From Chlamydiota bacterium (GTDB lineage: Bacteria > Chlamydiota > Chlamydiia > Chlamydiales > Rhabdochlamydiaceae), in contig JAAKFC010000001.1 in NCBI GenBank assembly GCA_011065225.1, forward strand, positions 1 to 29,378: a stretch of DNA of 29,378 nucleotides. The letters run 5' to 3'. Under the pieces are notes generated by a model. The model ran no database searches. It was not told the origin of the DNA and worked only from the letters and a program-made list of their open reading frames with translations. This document shows, in pieces, positions 10,501-17,385 of this stretch. Within the stretch, counting starts at the first letter, position 1; each line of letters opens with the position of its first letter. A program made the translations under genes and the position numbers.

Positions 10501-11807
10501 CCCAAGTTGCAAGGGAGCGAAGGGAATTTGAATCACCCATTGAGAAAAAATGGATCAGTTTGAGACCAGATCCATCGAACCAACCTGCTCTGCAAAAAGG
10601 AAGGGGGCTTCTAGCATACTATACTGAATCAGCTAGGTATGCCTATCGAGATGCCCAAGAAGATCTTCTTTATTATGTGCTTAGATTGGAAAGTAAAGAA
10701 GATCCCACAAAGAAGATCACCCCACCTTTAAGCTATGGTCATTATGCTGAGGATCCAAACCAAAAATTTTGGCGATTTAAGGGCCTTACTGAAGACAAAA
10801 GAACTCTATATAACCTGCATCTTCTAAAAGAGCGGCCAGACGCCCCTATTTTAATTGTAGAAGGAGAAAAAGCCGCAGATGCTGCAAAAGATATTTTTCC
10901 AACGCATATTGTGATGACTTGGCCTGGTGGAGCTAATGCTGTTGAAAAAGCAAATTGGGGCCCTTTGCAAGAAAAGAAAATTGTAATCTGGCCAGATAAT
11001 GATGAACCAGGATTCAAAGCTGCAGATCAGATTTCAAAAGAACTAAAGAAATCGGGCGCTAAGGAAATCAGCGTTGTTTCATCGGAGTCACTAAAGAAGA
11101 AATTCCCCGAAAAATGGGATTTAGCCGATGCTCCTCCTGATGCTATATCCAGAAAAGATCTTCGAAATCTTCTGAAATGGTCTGAGAAAATGGATAGGGG
11201 ATATGCAGCACTATTCGAAAAAATTTATCCTCAAGAACTGAAAGATCGATTCATAGTTGAAAGGGCTAGATTTTTTGATCGAATGCAGTTTTTTGAAAAG
11301 ATCCTTGGGAAGGAATGCTTAGCAAAGAATGGATTGGAGGATCCGGTTTATCAAGCATACCAGGAATTTGTAAATAGGCAGGATCAAGTAAAACAGCAGG
11401 TCAATCAGGCCTTAGGATTAAAAGGGGCATTGGCGGATAAAGTAGTCGAGCTAGCAAATGTTTTTGTCTCTAAGCAAAATAGAATGCCTCTGAAAGAGGA
11501 AATGAAGGAAATACTTGAGGTCATTAGGCAAGTTGAAAAGAAGTCCCATTTTGAGAATCTAAATGAGAAAGGAGTTCCTCATGAGGTGGTTACAGAAATG
11601 AAGGAATATTCAAAAGCAAAAGTCGCTGAAAAAATCTATGACGCAACCGCATCTAATGCTCATATTCGAATGGACATAATGGAAAATATTAGCAAAGAGT
11701 GTAGTGAGATGACCAATCGCATACGGATACAGAATTATCCAATAAGAGAAAAGGAAATAGCCTTGCAAGATCAATTTAGAGGCAATGAATATGGAAGGGA
11801 GGTTTGA
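7530..11807 (+). CDS. traA: TraA: MOBQ relaxase-SF1 helicase-toprim fusion
   Basis: A 1,425-residue conjugative relaxase. Residues 1-230 are the MobA/MobL (MOBQ) nickase: an N-terminal Tyr at position 10 in LEYVSRSNGGNS is a catalytic candidate, and D-H-N-W-H-A-H (134-140) supplies the HUH metal histidines. It should cut and covalently hold one strand at oriT. Residues about 340-700 are a RecD/TraI-type helicase with Walker A GRAGTGKS (near 362), Walker B WILDEAAMV (near 430), GDSRQLP and a C-terminal HRSQGKT...LFYVALTRHR block. A charged linker follows. Around 920-965 is a primase-type N-terminal module (YYDFAEGEGGGLLQLIQ), then a toprim domain with VEGEKAADAA (near 1110) and WPDNDEPG (near 1153). 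The last 200 residues are coiled-coil-like. The N-terminus resembles rickettsial TraA(Ti). Agrobacterium TraA is shorter and, as I recall, lacks the toprim part. The frame is intact. Confidence 0.9.
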   Translation: MAIEFARLEYVSRSNGGNSCRKGAYNGRQRIYCEKEGITFDFSHEADSGHHEILLPEGASNKFAKSSVLWNAVEFRETRKNSQLAKELVLALPDDPQIALEDKVHLAKSFIQKHFVGKGLAAQIDIHEPHNKKDHNWHAHVLITTRRFTHNGLSFGEKARDLDASVRKGKVIEAERWGKLWRTHQNEYFEDKGLDLRVDPTGVVPQEHLGPVRMRARAFALLNEHVQRIEENASLSVQPDQILAKLTEKQSLFTKSDLESFLQKHVATEDIAATRTAFWSQGGLLQLIDQNSGEQLEKFTSTAVRDEENRIIRLADRIHYKRAISVRQKIQGKVLASSQLNDEQSVAYRSIFSGKRLNCIEGRAGTGKSHLLGAIREAYESAGYRVRGFAPTSEVAKDLEKRGFSNSENLHRFLFAHKHGSRKMQGREVWILDEAAMVGNRAVQEFLREGWKNGCQVILVGDSRQLPSIERGGMFEVFCQKYGAAQLERIQRQQKEPQREMASLASKGRMAEAVNQLEKNGGLHWSPTKQEAMENLVKKWDADQRAFPGHTSLIMEHRNRYAKVLNEIIHELRFSRGELGKEEFKCETFLGTVFVSEGDRLQFRANDRERGITNGQLGSLVKASSDEFIVRLDQGKEIHFNPQEFHRYQLGYAGTVHRSQGKTVDRAYALHSPWMNQNLFYVALTRHRKQFDYFVSKEEAANLSELKFQASRDGGKETTLSYQTDVDKKEKNGRFSVDQMWQRARENLGDFFHRNPDFYKVKDSEETFRDSFQVLKVDPKITQEEPKKSSPAPYKHQSQNDSSQTMVQRYLSLEDEVCLRKEVFDKEVEETGKELRSGKRFQAWQEVIQGRNQLAKEINKCLSPQEKKQLLTSKMIVNIESQAEKFSQNQKRLEKHLKTSSDRELYGNLNDRVEELCLRLFPEGPSHRSHKEWRFRSNRSLAVVVRGESSGSYYDFAEGEGGGLLQLIQKEMQLETKEAIAWANGFLEQAPQVARERREFESPIEKKWISLRPDPSNQPALQKGRGLLAYYTESARYAYRDAQEDLLYYVLRLESKEDPTKKITPPLSYGHYAEDPNQKFWRFKGLTEDKRTLYNLHLLKERPDAPILIVEGEKAADAAKDIFPTHIVMTWPGGANAVEKANWGPLQEKKIVIWPDNDEPGFKAADQISKELKKSGAKEISVVSSESLKKKFPEKWDLADAPPDAISRKDLRNLLKWSEKMDRGYAALFEKIYPQELKDRFIVERARFFDRMQFFEKILGKECLAKNGLEDPVYQAYQEFVNRQDQVKQQVNQALGLKGALADKVVELANVFVSKQNRMPLKEEMKEILEVIRQVEKKSHFENLNEKGVPHEVVTEMKEYSKAKVAEKIYDATASNAHIRMDIMENISKECSEMTNRIRIQNYPIREKEIALQDQFRGNEYGREV

Positions 11808-12073
11808 TCTAAGAATGGGGCTTGAAGTTGCAAAATCATCCTATGCGGGCACAGAAGGCAATAAGAACATTAAAAGCACAGATACCGAGTGTTATCAACA
11901 TCCCAACAAAACAACCTATGATCCATGGACAAATAGCCAAAAATACATAAGGGGAGTCCTGTTTTAATCTTTTAACATGCTGAAAGTCTTCCTTACATTG
12001 ATTTTTGAGATGCACTCCATATTTATTTGAAACTCCGTTGACTCCTATTTTCCTGATCAACAAGGTATACTTG

Positions 12074-13042
12074 CTACAAGCTCTTTTTTTTTGAATGGTG
12101 CAATGATCTCAATTTTTGAATAGCAGCTTCATGAGAAATCTTGGCAGTGATATTAAAAGTGAGAGGAAGTCTCAAACGAGGCACTCCATAAAATGTCCAT
12201 TTTCTGGAAATTGGGTTAAAAATATCCCAATCTGAAATTAAAGAAGCGAAAGGAGCATGAACTTTTCGATGCGGCCCTGCATAAATTTGCACCCATTCAG
12301 CAAAATTTATAGATTCAAGATTTTCTTTTCCTAGACTGCATCCTGAAAGGACAATGTCTGCATTAGGTTCTAATTTTGAAAAATGAACACTATGAATACA
12401 TTCTTCTAGATTTAAAGGAAATGCTTCTCCTATTACAATATTAGAACTATTTAGTTGCATGCTTTCGCTAGTGCCATGTCCGTTTAGCCATAAGGTTGTG
12501 ATTTTTTGTCCCTTTTTTTTAATTTTATCTATAGCTTCATTAATATCTTTGAGATTTTTTACTATCATATGAACAATTGAATGTGTTCTGCCCAAATTTT
12601 TCAGTGCTCGTATTTTATTACGTCCTATATTTGTAAAACTGCTATTATGGTCATGATATGGAAGACAATGTAATACTACGAATTCTTTACTTTGATCTTT
12701 TGTCAGTTTTCTTATTTCCCATTCTCGAAAAACAGAGAATATATCTTCTGTAATCCTGTTTACTGAAAAAATAAAAATAGATCCCGTTAAACACAATGAA
12801 AAGCTTTTATTTAAAAAAGAATTATCATTCTCTAAAATTAATTCTTGATAAACTGTAATTAAAAAAAACATTATGCCGAAGGAGCATAATCCCAAAGTAC
12901 GTGTGACTTGAGAAATATGACGTTTCAGAATGTATAGGGGAGGTGCATATTCATATGCTTCAAAAAGTCTTTCCCCTGCTCCATGAATGAAACTACCAGC
13001 ATCTTTAAATAAACTTTGAATTGGATTGTTTATAACAGTCAT
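12074..13042 (-). CDS. Membrane-anchored caspase-like (clan CD) peptidase candidate
   Basis: A 322-residue protein. Two hydrophobic segments near residues 49-66 and 79-97 form a hairpin that would anchor it in a membrane. The C-terminal part looks like a clan CD cysteine peptidase fold: strand EFVVLHCLPYHD (120-131), then KITTLWLNGHG with candidate catalytic His189, then ADIVLSGCSLG with candidate Cys235. The order His-Gly, then a strand ending in Cys about 46 residues later, is the caspase/gingipain/C80 pattern. It is not a close match to any named family I know. In an intracellular bacterium such a protein could be a host-directed or self-processing enzyme; this is inference. A perfect TATAAT (minus strand, 13080-13075) lies 33 bases upstream and AAAGG precedes the ATG. 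It is convergent with traA. Confidence 0.55.
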   Translation of the reverse strand: MTVINNPIQSLFKDAGSFIHGAGERLFEAYEYAPPLYILKRHISQVTRTLGLCSFGIMFFLITVYQELILENDNSFLNKSFSLCLTGSIFIFSVNRITEDIFSVFREWEIRKLTKDQSKEFVVLHCLPYHDHNSSFTNIGRNKIRALKNLGRTHSIVHMIVKNLKDINEAIDKIKKKGQKITTLWLNGHGTSESMQLNSSNIVIGEAFPLNLEECIHSVHFSKLEPNADIVLSGCSLGKENLESINFAEWVQIYAGPHRKVHAPFASLISDWDIFNPISRKWTFYGVPRLRLPLTFNITAKISHEAAIQKLRSLHHSKKKSL

Positions 13043-13166
13043 AAAAAATAGCCTTTATCAAAACATATTCTATCATTATAATCTTTAAAAGTGTAGTTAT
13101 ATATATTAAAAATTAGTTTAAATAAAAGATTTTATAGAAAAAGCCCTTCGTAGAATTACTAGATAC

Positions 13167-13964
13167 TCATTTCTTTTGACAATTAAAGATTTGACTCGAT
13201 ATAATGCCTGCAGAATGCTCCACAGATTCAAGTGATACTTCAAAGAATTCTAGTGGAGAGGTATTGGGAATACATTGATTGGGGAAAATATACGCTTTTT
13301 CATAGGTTTCTTCTCCAGAAGAAAGGCGTACGATTTTGAAAAAATGCGTTGGAACAGCAACATTATTTTCCCCGATTACTTCATAGCAGACGAATTTTCT
13401 TCCATTTTCTTCCTTCGGCAAAAATAAGGGGCCTGTAATGATTTCGATCTGTTCATAGTTTGTCATCTCTGATCGGATTTCTTTTTCTAGTTTTGCCCAA
13501 TAGCCTCTGTTGAATTCAGGTGTCTGGGGACAGACATTTGCAAGAGTGTATGTTTCCTGAATGGGATTTCCTCGTAGTTTTTGATTTGCTACTGCAACCA
13601 TATGCCCTCTATCGAATCCTGAATGAAAGTAATCGGTAAGTTGGCTCTGGTGGAGTGGATGAATGAGAGCTTCTTTTTTAAAACAGCAGTTTTTTTGAAA
13701 AATCTTCGAGATGAGCCCTTTAGATGAAATTTTTTCATAGGTCCATAGAGGGATTTTACTCCTTGGATCATATGCGATCATGAATCCATCTTTTTGTAGA
13801 AGGGGATAAGTCAAGAGTGGAGTAGGAGGGGAGTGTATGGAACTAATAAGAATGATTACAGAGATAGCTCCTACTGAAAATGCTTTCAGAAAACTGTAAG
13901 AGCAATATTTGTGTGTTTTAATTTTTTGTAAAAAATAATTTAAGATTGTCAAAATAAATCCCAA
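13167..13964 (-). CDS. DNA/RNA non-specific endonuclease (NUC1/EndoG type), membrane anchored
   Basis: A nuclease of the beta-beta-alpha-metal superfamily that includes Serratia nuclease, NucA and mitochondrial EndoG. The signature FDRGHMVAVANQ contains the general-base histidine (D118-R-G-H121). It is followed by NVCPQTPEFNRGYWAKLE, where Asn152 is the expected metal ligand and Glu160 is conserved. One hydrophobic segment (27-43) should act as signal anchor and place the enzyme outside the cytoplasm. The start is uncertain: the frame opens with TTG at 13964, there is no ATG before residue 62, and no clear ribosome-binding site. It is divergent from the next gene with only 41 bp between, so their promoters overlap. 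Likely uses are scavenging nucleic acid or acting as an effector on host DNA. Confidence 0.85.
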   Translation of the reverse strand: MGFILTILNYFLQKIKTHKYCSYSFLKAFSVGAISVIILISSIHSPPTPLLTYPLLQKDGFMIAYDPRSKIPLWTYEKISSKGLISKIFQKNCCFKKEALIHPLHQSQLTDYFHSGFDRGHMVAVANQKLRGNPIQETYTLANVCPQTPEFNRGYWAKLEKEIRSEMTNYEQIEIITGPLFLPKEENGRKFVCYEVIGENNVAVPTHFFKIVRLSSGEETYEKAYIFPNQCIPNTSPLEFFEVSLESVEHSAGIISSQIFNCQKK

Positions 13965-14005
13965 GGTTTAGGTTACATAGTAAATCTTAAAATAAGGAAG
14001 TTTAT

Positions 14006-14524
14006 ATGAAAAATTTTTATTTGCTAAGACTATTGTGCTTTATCCTGAGCGTTTCTCTTATCCATTTAGAAGCTTCTCCTAAAGAGAAGGAGCAAGCAAA
14101 AGTTTCCAAAAAGGAGTATTGCCTTTATCTCGATAAGGTAGACGGGAAAGAAAAAGCTCTTATCATGCATATTCCAGAGTCTTTTCATGATGGTATCATT
14201 CCAGAAGATGATCCTTGTCAAAGTGTAACATTTATCAGTGGTAATGATCCGAAGGATCTTTGGATGTTTATGAACGAAAACATTTCCTTCTCAGAGTTTT
14301 CAAAGGCTAAGATTGAAGTGGCTATCTATGGTTCTTGTTTAAGCGCTTGTAAATTAATGGGTCTCGATAAAATTTTGGATCACAGTATTCAGTTTACTCA
14401 TGAAGAAGGAATCATTTCTGCTACGGCTTTCTTTGATAGGCCTGCAGTGTCAATTCAAATAATGGGTAACAATTTTATGGGACCAAGGAAAAATGATTGC
14501 AATGATGCAGGATTATTTTTCTAA
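14006..14524 (+). CDS. Secreted cysteine-containing protein, probably frameshifted at the 3' end
   Basis: A 172-residue frame with a good Shine-Dalgarno (AAGGAAG, 7 bases before the ATG) and a signal peptide (MKNFYLLRLLCFILSVSLIH...). The mature part contains several cysteines (for example EYCLYL, DDPCQ, GSCLSACK) that could form disulfides outside the cytoplasm. No known family is recognised. The frame appears broken near its end. From 14496 the DNA in the next frame encodes IAMMQDYFSNSVFVSDFKG and continues to a stop at 14607-14609, and a diverged copy of exactly that tail with its stop lies at 16921-17034. Against that copy, about 7-8 bases are missing just before 14496. So the intact protein would be about 200 residues, with the last ten residues read here being frameshift product. 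Confidence 0.6.
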   Translation: MKNFYLLRLLCFILSVSLIHLEASPKEKEQAKVSKKEYCLYLDKVDGKEKALIMHIPESFHDGIIPEDDPCQSVTFISGNDPKDLWMFMNENISFSEFSKAKIEVAIYGSCLSACKLMGLDKILDHSIQFTHEEGIISATAFFDRPAVSIQIMGNNFMGPRKNDCNDAGLFF

Positions 14525-14609
14525 TAGTGTTTTTGTTTCAGATTTTAAAGGAGAAATTAAAAGTCCAAGCGATAATGTAAAGATTGTTTCCTCGTTTTTG
14601 AAGAGGTAG
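14496..14609 (+). repeat. Duplicated gene tail, copy A
   Basis: This 114-bp stretch ends in TAG and encodes a tail such as DYFSNSVFVSDFKGEIKSP in the frame not used by the annotated gene. Copy B (16921-17034) has the same length and reads NYFANSVFVSDFKGEIRNP. Differences are mostly conservative, which suggests both were once translated. Similarity continues weakly past the stop. Confidence 0.75.
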
Positions 14610-14660
14610 TATGGAGTTGTATCATTTTTGCTATTAGGATGCTTCTTATGTATTGTGCAA

Positions 14661-14700
14661 TGCACTCTTCCTCATTTTTGCTTTTATGCTAAAATAATTT
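14661..14700 (+). repeat. 40-bp repeat downstream of the duplicated tail
   Basis: TGCACTCTTCCTCATTT at 14661 followed by TATGCTAAAATAATTT recurs at 17187-17227 with small changes in the middle. Both copies lie downstream of a copy of the duplicated gene tail, so the duplication originally spanned at least the tail and its 3' flank. The B side carries about 100 extra bases in between. Confidence 0.6.
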
Positions 14701-14744
14701 GAAAGGACCTTGAAGTTTTCCTGCATTTTTAAAGGAGAGATTAG

Positions 14745-14819
14745 ATGAACAAAATCCCTGCGTTTGGATTTTTAAGTGGTCTTGCTACGGCAACTTGTTT
14801 TCTTACAACTAAGTTGTGA
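14745..14819 (+). pseudogene. Signal-peptide remnant of a truncated secreted-protein gene
   Basis: An ATG with a strong Shine-Dalgarno (AAAGGAGAG, about 6 bases upstream) opens a 24-codon frame that reads as a complete signal-peptide core (MNKIPAFGFLSGLATATCFL) and then stops at TGA, seven bases before the left end of the IS3-type remnant. The good start and export signal imply a real gene whose body was lost when or after the element inserted. No continuation is recognisable beyond the element. Confidence 0.5.
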
Positions 14820-14825
14820 GTATGG

Positions 14826-15172
14826 TGGACCCCAATGTCTAGACCAAAATGTAAGTAATTTAAGTTACTCCTTCTTGGGTTTTTGAACACTCTTAGAGCT
14901 CCATTAGGAGCTTCCTTCTCTCCCCCTAGGGGAAGATGTAAAATATTTTTTAAGCCGATAGGTACACTTGCCTTGGCGTCAGGTAATTTAGCGACTGATG
15001 CAACCTTTCAGTGTTATAAAATTCAAAGTAATCCTCCAAGGCCCGTTGAAGGCATTTTACAGTCTCATACTCCTTAAGATAAATTTCCTCGTATTTGACT
15101 GTCCTCCACAGACGCTCTATGACAGTTTAGCAGAAAGAGTAACTTAACAGGTGGTCCAATATTCGGGGTCCA
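14826..15172. mobile_element. Internally deleted IS3-family element with both ends
   Basis: The 347-bp unit begins TGGACCCCAATGTC and ends in the inverted form GGGGTCCA. The two ends share TGGACCCC, GACCA and TTAAGTTACTC-TTCT over roughly 45-50 bp, as terminal inverted repeats of one IS should. Between them only the last 58 codons of a DDE transposase survive (minus strand), joined almost directly to the right end. I see no clear target-site duplication. It is a non-autonomous deletion derivative that could be moved by a full relative elsewhere in the genome. Confidence 0.75.
14950..15126 (-). pseudogene. IS3-family OrfB transposase, C-terminal fragment
   Basis: The minus strand encodes VIERLWRTVKYEEIYLK ... 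FYNTERLHQSLNYLTPRQVY and a stop. This is the end of the rve integrase core of IS3-family (OrfB) transposases: the ERLWRTVKYEE helix carries the third catalytic acid, and the N-x-x-R-x-H-Q-S-L-x-Y-x-T-P motif closes the domain. The first two catalytic aspartates are gone and an in-frame TAA stands right before the fragment, so it is inactive. Confidence 0.85.
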
Positions 15173-15297
15173 TTATATTATGCAACACACCTATCTTCCG
15201 CTTACTTTATTTGCAATTTTTTAGATAACAGATTTAGGGATTTTTTTAATCTTTGACAGAGTATACTAATTCCAGTTTTTAAAAACGGAGGTTCAAA

Positions 15298-16137
15298 ATG
15301 TCAGTTTCCCTACGTGAATGTGATCCTTTTACCCTTAAAGATTTCAGCTGCTATCATTGCAAAAGGGGATATGAAAAGGGACATCCTGTTGTCTCACATC
15401 AAAATACTGACGATCTAAGTCATGCTATTCATTTAAAATGCCTTTCAGAACTCCGAATTCAAAAATGTCGAAATTGTAATGCTACTCTTGATCTTAGTTC
15501 ACTTTCAACACGGTTAAAAATTTTATCTCACCGTAATATATTTCTAGGATTGGGAAAATCTTTAGGGAGTTTAGCTTGCGGGGGTTTTGCTAGTTATTTT
15601 CTGATTCCACATGTCATTTCTTCGAGAAATTTATTTCCTTATACGCAAATTTCCTTAACAGCAATAGTAATCATAGCGTCAATCGCTAGCAAACATTTTG
15701 TTCCTGAACAAGGATATCTTTCTGTAAATATGTGTAATGCTTACATTACCAGTCAAAATCTATTCAGCTTCCTTGTAAGGCCATTTTATGATTATCCCTG
15801 CGAGAAAAATGTTGTATTCAATGCAAGGGCTGTTGCTGGCTTGGGAGCTTTATTGTCTACCTGGTTGTTGCATGGAATGAAATCAGAAAATTCGACAGAA
15901 TTTTTTTTAGGGATTGTCCCTTCATTAGTCGCTGGCATTACAGCTGCTAATGCTATTTCATCTACATGTATGGATCTTTATGACATCAGCCACATTCCTT
16001 GGGGATCAGCCGCAACAGCAACCTTAAGTGTCTTGGGTGGCATGGTACTGGGCCATAAAATTGCAAGGTGGTCATTAAATTTCATTGCAGAATATCCTTG
16101 GAAAAACCGCGATGTTACAGAATTACCATCAAAATAG
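15298..16137 (+). CDS. Polytopic membrane protein with N-terminal RING-H2-like finger
   Basis: A 279-residue protein whose first 60 residues look like a zinc-binding treble clef: C18-x2-C21, then SHAIHLKCLSEL giving H42-x2-H45-x2-C48, then C57-x2-C60. Aligned to RING-H2 (C-x2-C ... C-x-H-x2-H-x2-C ... C-x2-C) only the third ligand is off, a Leu at 40, though His34 could substitute. The rest is a series of hydrophobic segments (about 82-108, 116-131, 185-200, 206-222, 235-250) without a known family. RING fingers in intracellular bacteria usually belong to ubiquitin-ligase effectors, so a host-membrane E3-like role is possible but unproven; a simple zinc ribbon is the alternative. A GGAGG ribosome-binding site lies 7 bases before the ATG. 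The gene sits between decayed DNA on both sides yet is intact. Confidence 0.55.
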   Translation: MSVSLRECDPFTLKDFSCYHCKRGYEKGHPVVSHQNTDDLSHAIHLKCLSELRIQKCRNCNATLDLSSLSTRLKILSHRNIFLGLGKSLGSLACGGFASYFLIPHVISSRNLFPYTQISLTAIVIIASIASKHFVPEQGYLSVNMCNAYITSQNLFSFLVRPFYDYPCEKNVVFNARAVAGLGALLSTWLLHGMKSENSTEFFLGIVPSLVAGITAANAISSTCMDLYDISHIPWGSAATATLSVLGGMVLGHKIARWSLNFIAEYPWKNRDVTELPSK

Positions 16138-16167
16138 ATTAGTAAAAAAATTCCAAAAGCTTGATAA

Positions 16168-16834
16168 ATGGGAAAAGCACGAAATAAGGCTGATACTAAC
16201 TTCTTACTTGATGGAAACTATTCTGCTCCACTAAGCAAGGAGATACAAAAAGAATATAATAAATTGACCAATCTTGTATACACATTCTAGTTCAAGAATT
16301 GGAATTTTGGCCAGGATGCCCTCAAGTTTTTTGTATGCGACGAGCTGCAGTGTTCATAGACACGGAGCTGGGAACAGACGGAAAACTTGAGGAATAGCCA
16401 ATGCCGTCAAAAACCAATTCTTGAACTGGAATGTGTATAGCTCTTGTTTCGTATGTTGATCGCAGAAAAAGAACAATCAGCGGTACTGCCGGAAAAGTGA
16501 GTGTAAACGATCTCGTAGCCTACCAAATTGGTTCCTGGGGATGGGTTTACAACTTGGGATTACACGGGGCTAGCTCAGCATTTCTATGAAAAATACTAAT
16601 TTGATTCTGGTCCTAAACAAGATGCAGAATTTCATAAGATAGCAACCCAGATAGTTGAAATTGTAGAAGCTGAACATGATACTGGGAATTTAGACACACC
16701 AGGTGTATGGGATTGGTGTAAGCTTCAATCTGGAAAAGAATGGCCACTGAGCAAGTGGCTTAAAATCAATACTTCTTCTCCATATAAGCGGGCATCTAGT
16801 CTATTAAAAGCTCATTTCAAATATAAGACTAAGG
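16168..16834 (+). pseudogene. ClbS/DfsB-family four-helix protein, inactivated
   Basis: The fragments read in order as a ClbS/DfsB (DUF1706) protein, the family that includes the colibactin self-protection protein ClbS. The N-terminus is MGKARNKADTNFLLDGNY, the middle GKVSVNDLVAYQIG, then PGDGFTTWDYTGLAQHFYEK, and the C-terminal part GVWDWCKLQSGKEWPLSKW with SPYKRASSLLKAHF. Three lesions are visible. First, a 159-bp MITE inserted at codon 37. Second, a deletion with frameshift after AYQIG, near 16530. Third, an in-frame TAA at 16597-16599 where the family would have a sense codon (one change from CAA). After about 16834 the frame runs without a stop into an unrelated duplicated tail, so the true C-terminus was also replaced. 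The gene is dead. Confidence 0.75.
16279..16437. mobile_element. 159-bp MITE with TA target duplication
   Basis: The ends TACACATTCTAGTTCAAG and its continuation to 16302 are repeated inverted at 16414-16437 with one mismatch in 24. The element is flanked by TA on both sides (16277-16278 and 16438-16439), as for mariner/IS630-type transposition. Removing it with one TA joins ...AATCTTG-TA-GCTCTT... and restores the host frame exactly (T-N-L-V-A-L-V-S-Y-V-D). The interior has no coding potential. Confidence 0.85.
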
Positions 16835-16920
16835 CATATCAGGCAAATGATAAAGTGTATGCCATTCAGTATGTCAAAAGATATGATTTCAATACTTCGG
16901 CAGAGGAAAAACGAAAAATA

Positions 16921-17034
16921 ATTGCAATGGTGCAGAACTATTTTGCTAATAGTGTTTTCGTGTCAGATTTTAAAGGAGAAATTAGAAATCCTCATGATAA
17001 TGTAAAAATTATTCCTTCGTTTTTGAAGAAGTAG
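16921..17034 (+). repeat. Duplicated gene tail, copy B
   Basis: Partner of 14496-14609, 114 bp to a TAG stop, encoding IAMVQNYFANSVFVSDFKG and onward. It is the 3' end of an open frame fused downstream of the ClbS/DfsB pseudogene. Residues just before it (VYAIQYVKRYDF) also resemble the matching part of the 14006 gene, so more than the 114 bp was probably duplicated. Confidence 0.75.
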
Positions 17035-17385
17035 TAGGGATTTGGATCGCTTTTTCATTAGGGGGCTTATATGTCTCATGCAATATGTTCTACCCTCTTT
17101 TTTCTTCTTTTAGAGAAATGAGCACAGGTCGAAAAGGTCATTCTATTGGATCGAGAATCAAAGGTTTTTTATTTGAAGCTTTGTACTGCACTCTTCCTCA
17201 TTTCTCATTTCTATGCTAAAATAATTTTTGGGGGGTCACTAGTGATTCAATGTACCAAATCGAATGAAAAAGTCCTAGAAGTGCCTACATTATGAGGGGA
17301 GCGACTCATGCTCTAATAAATTAAAGATTGGTAGCAATCATGGGTGAAAATTGGTGTGTTGGCAGTAAATTGATATGAAGTAAGC
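17035..17385. other. Non-coding decay region
   Basis: About 350 bases without a credible gene. The first 30 bases after the copy B stop still resemble the flank of copy A. The segment 17187-17227 is the second copy of the 40-bp repeat at 14661. The remainder shows no recognisable frame, RNA or hairpin. Confidence 0.5.

Noticed and set aside
11836..12063. 75-codon minus-strand frame with a hydrophobic end behind traA
   Set aside because: It has only a TTG start, no ribosome-binding site and no recognisable family. The 266-bp gap between traA and the peptidase gene otherwise shows nothing.
14883..15077. 64-codon plus-strand frame
   Set aside because: It lies inside the IS3-type remnant, where the minus strand encodes the real transposase fragment.
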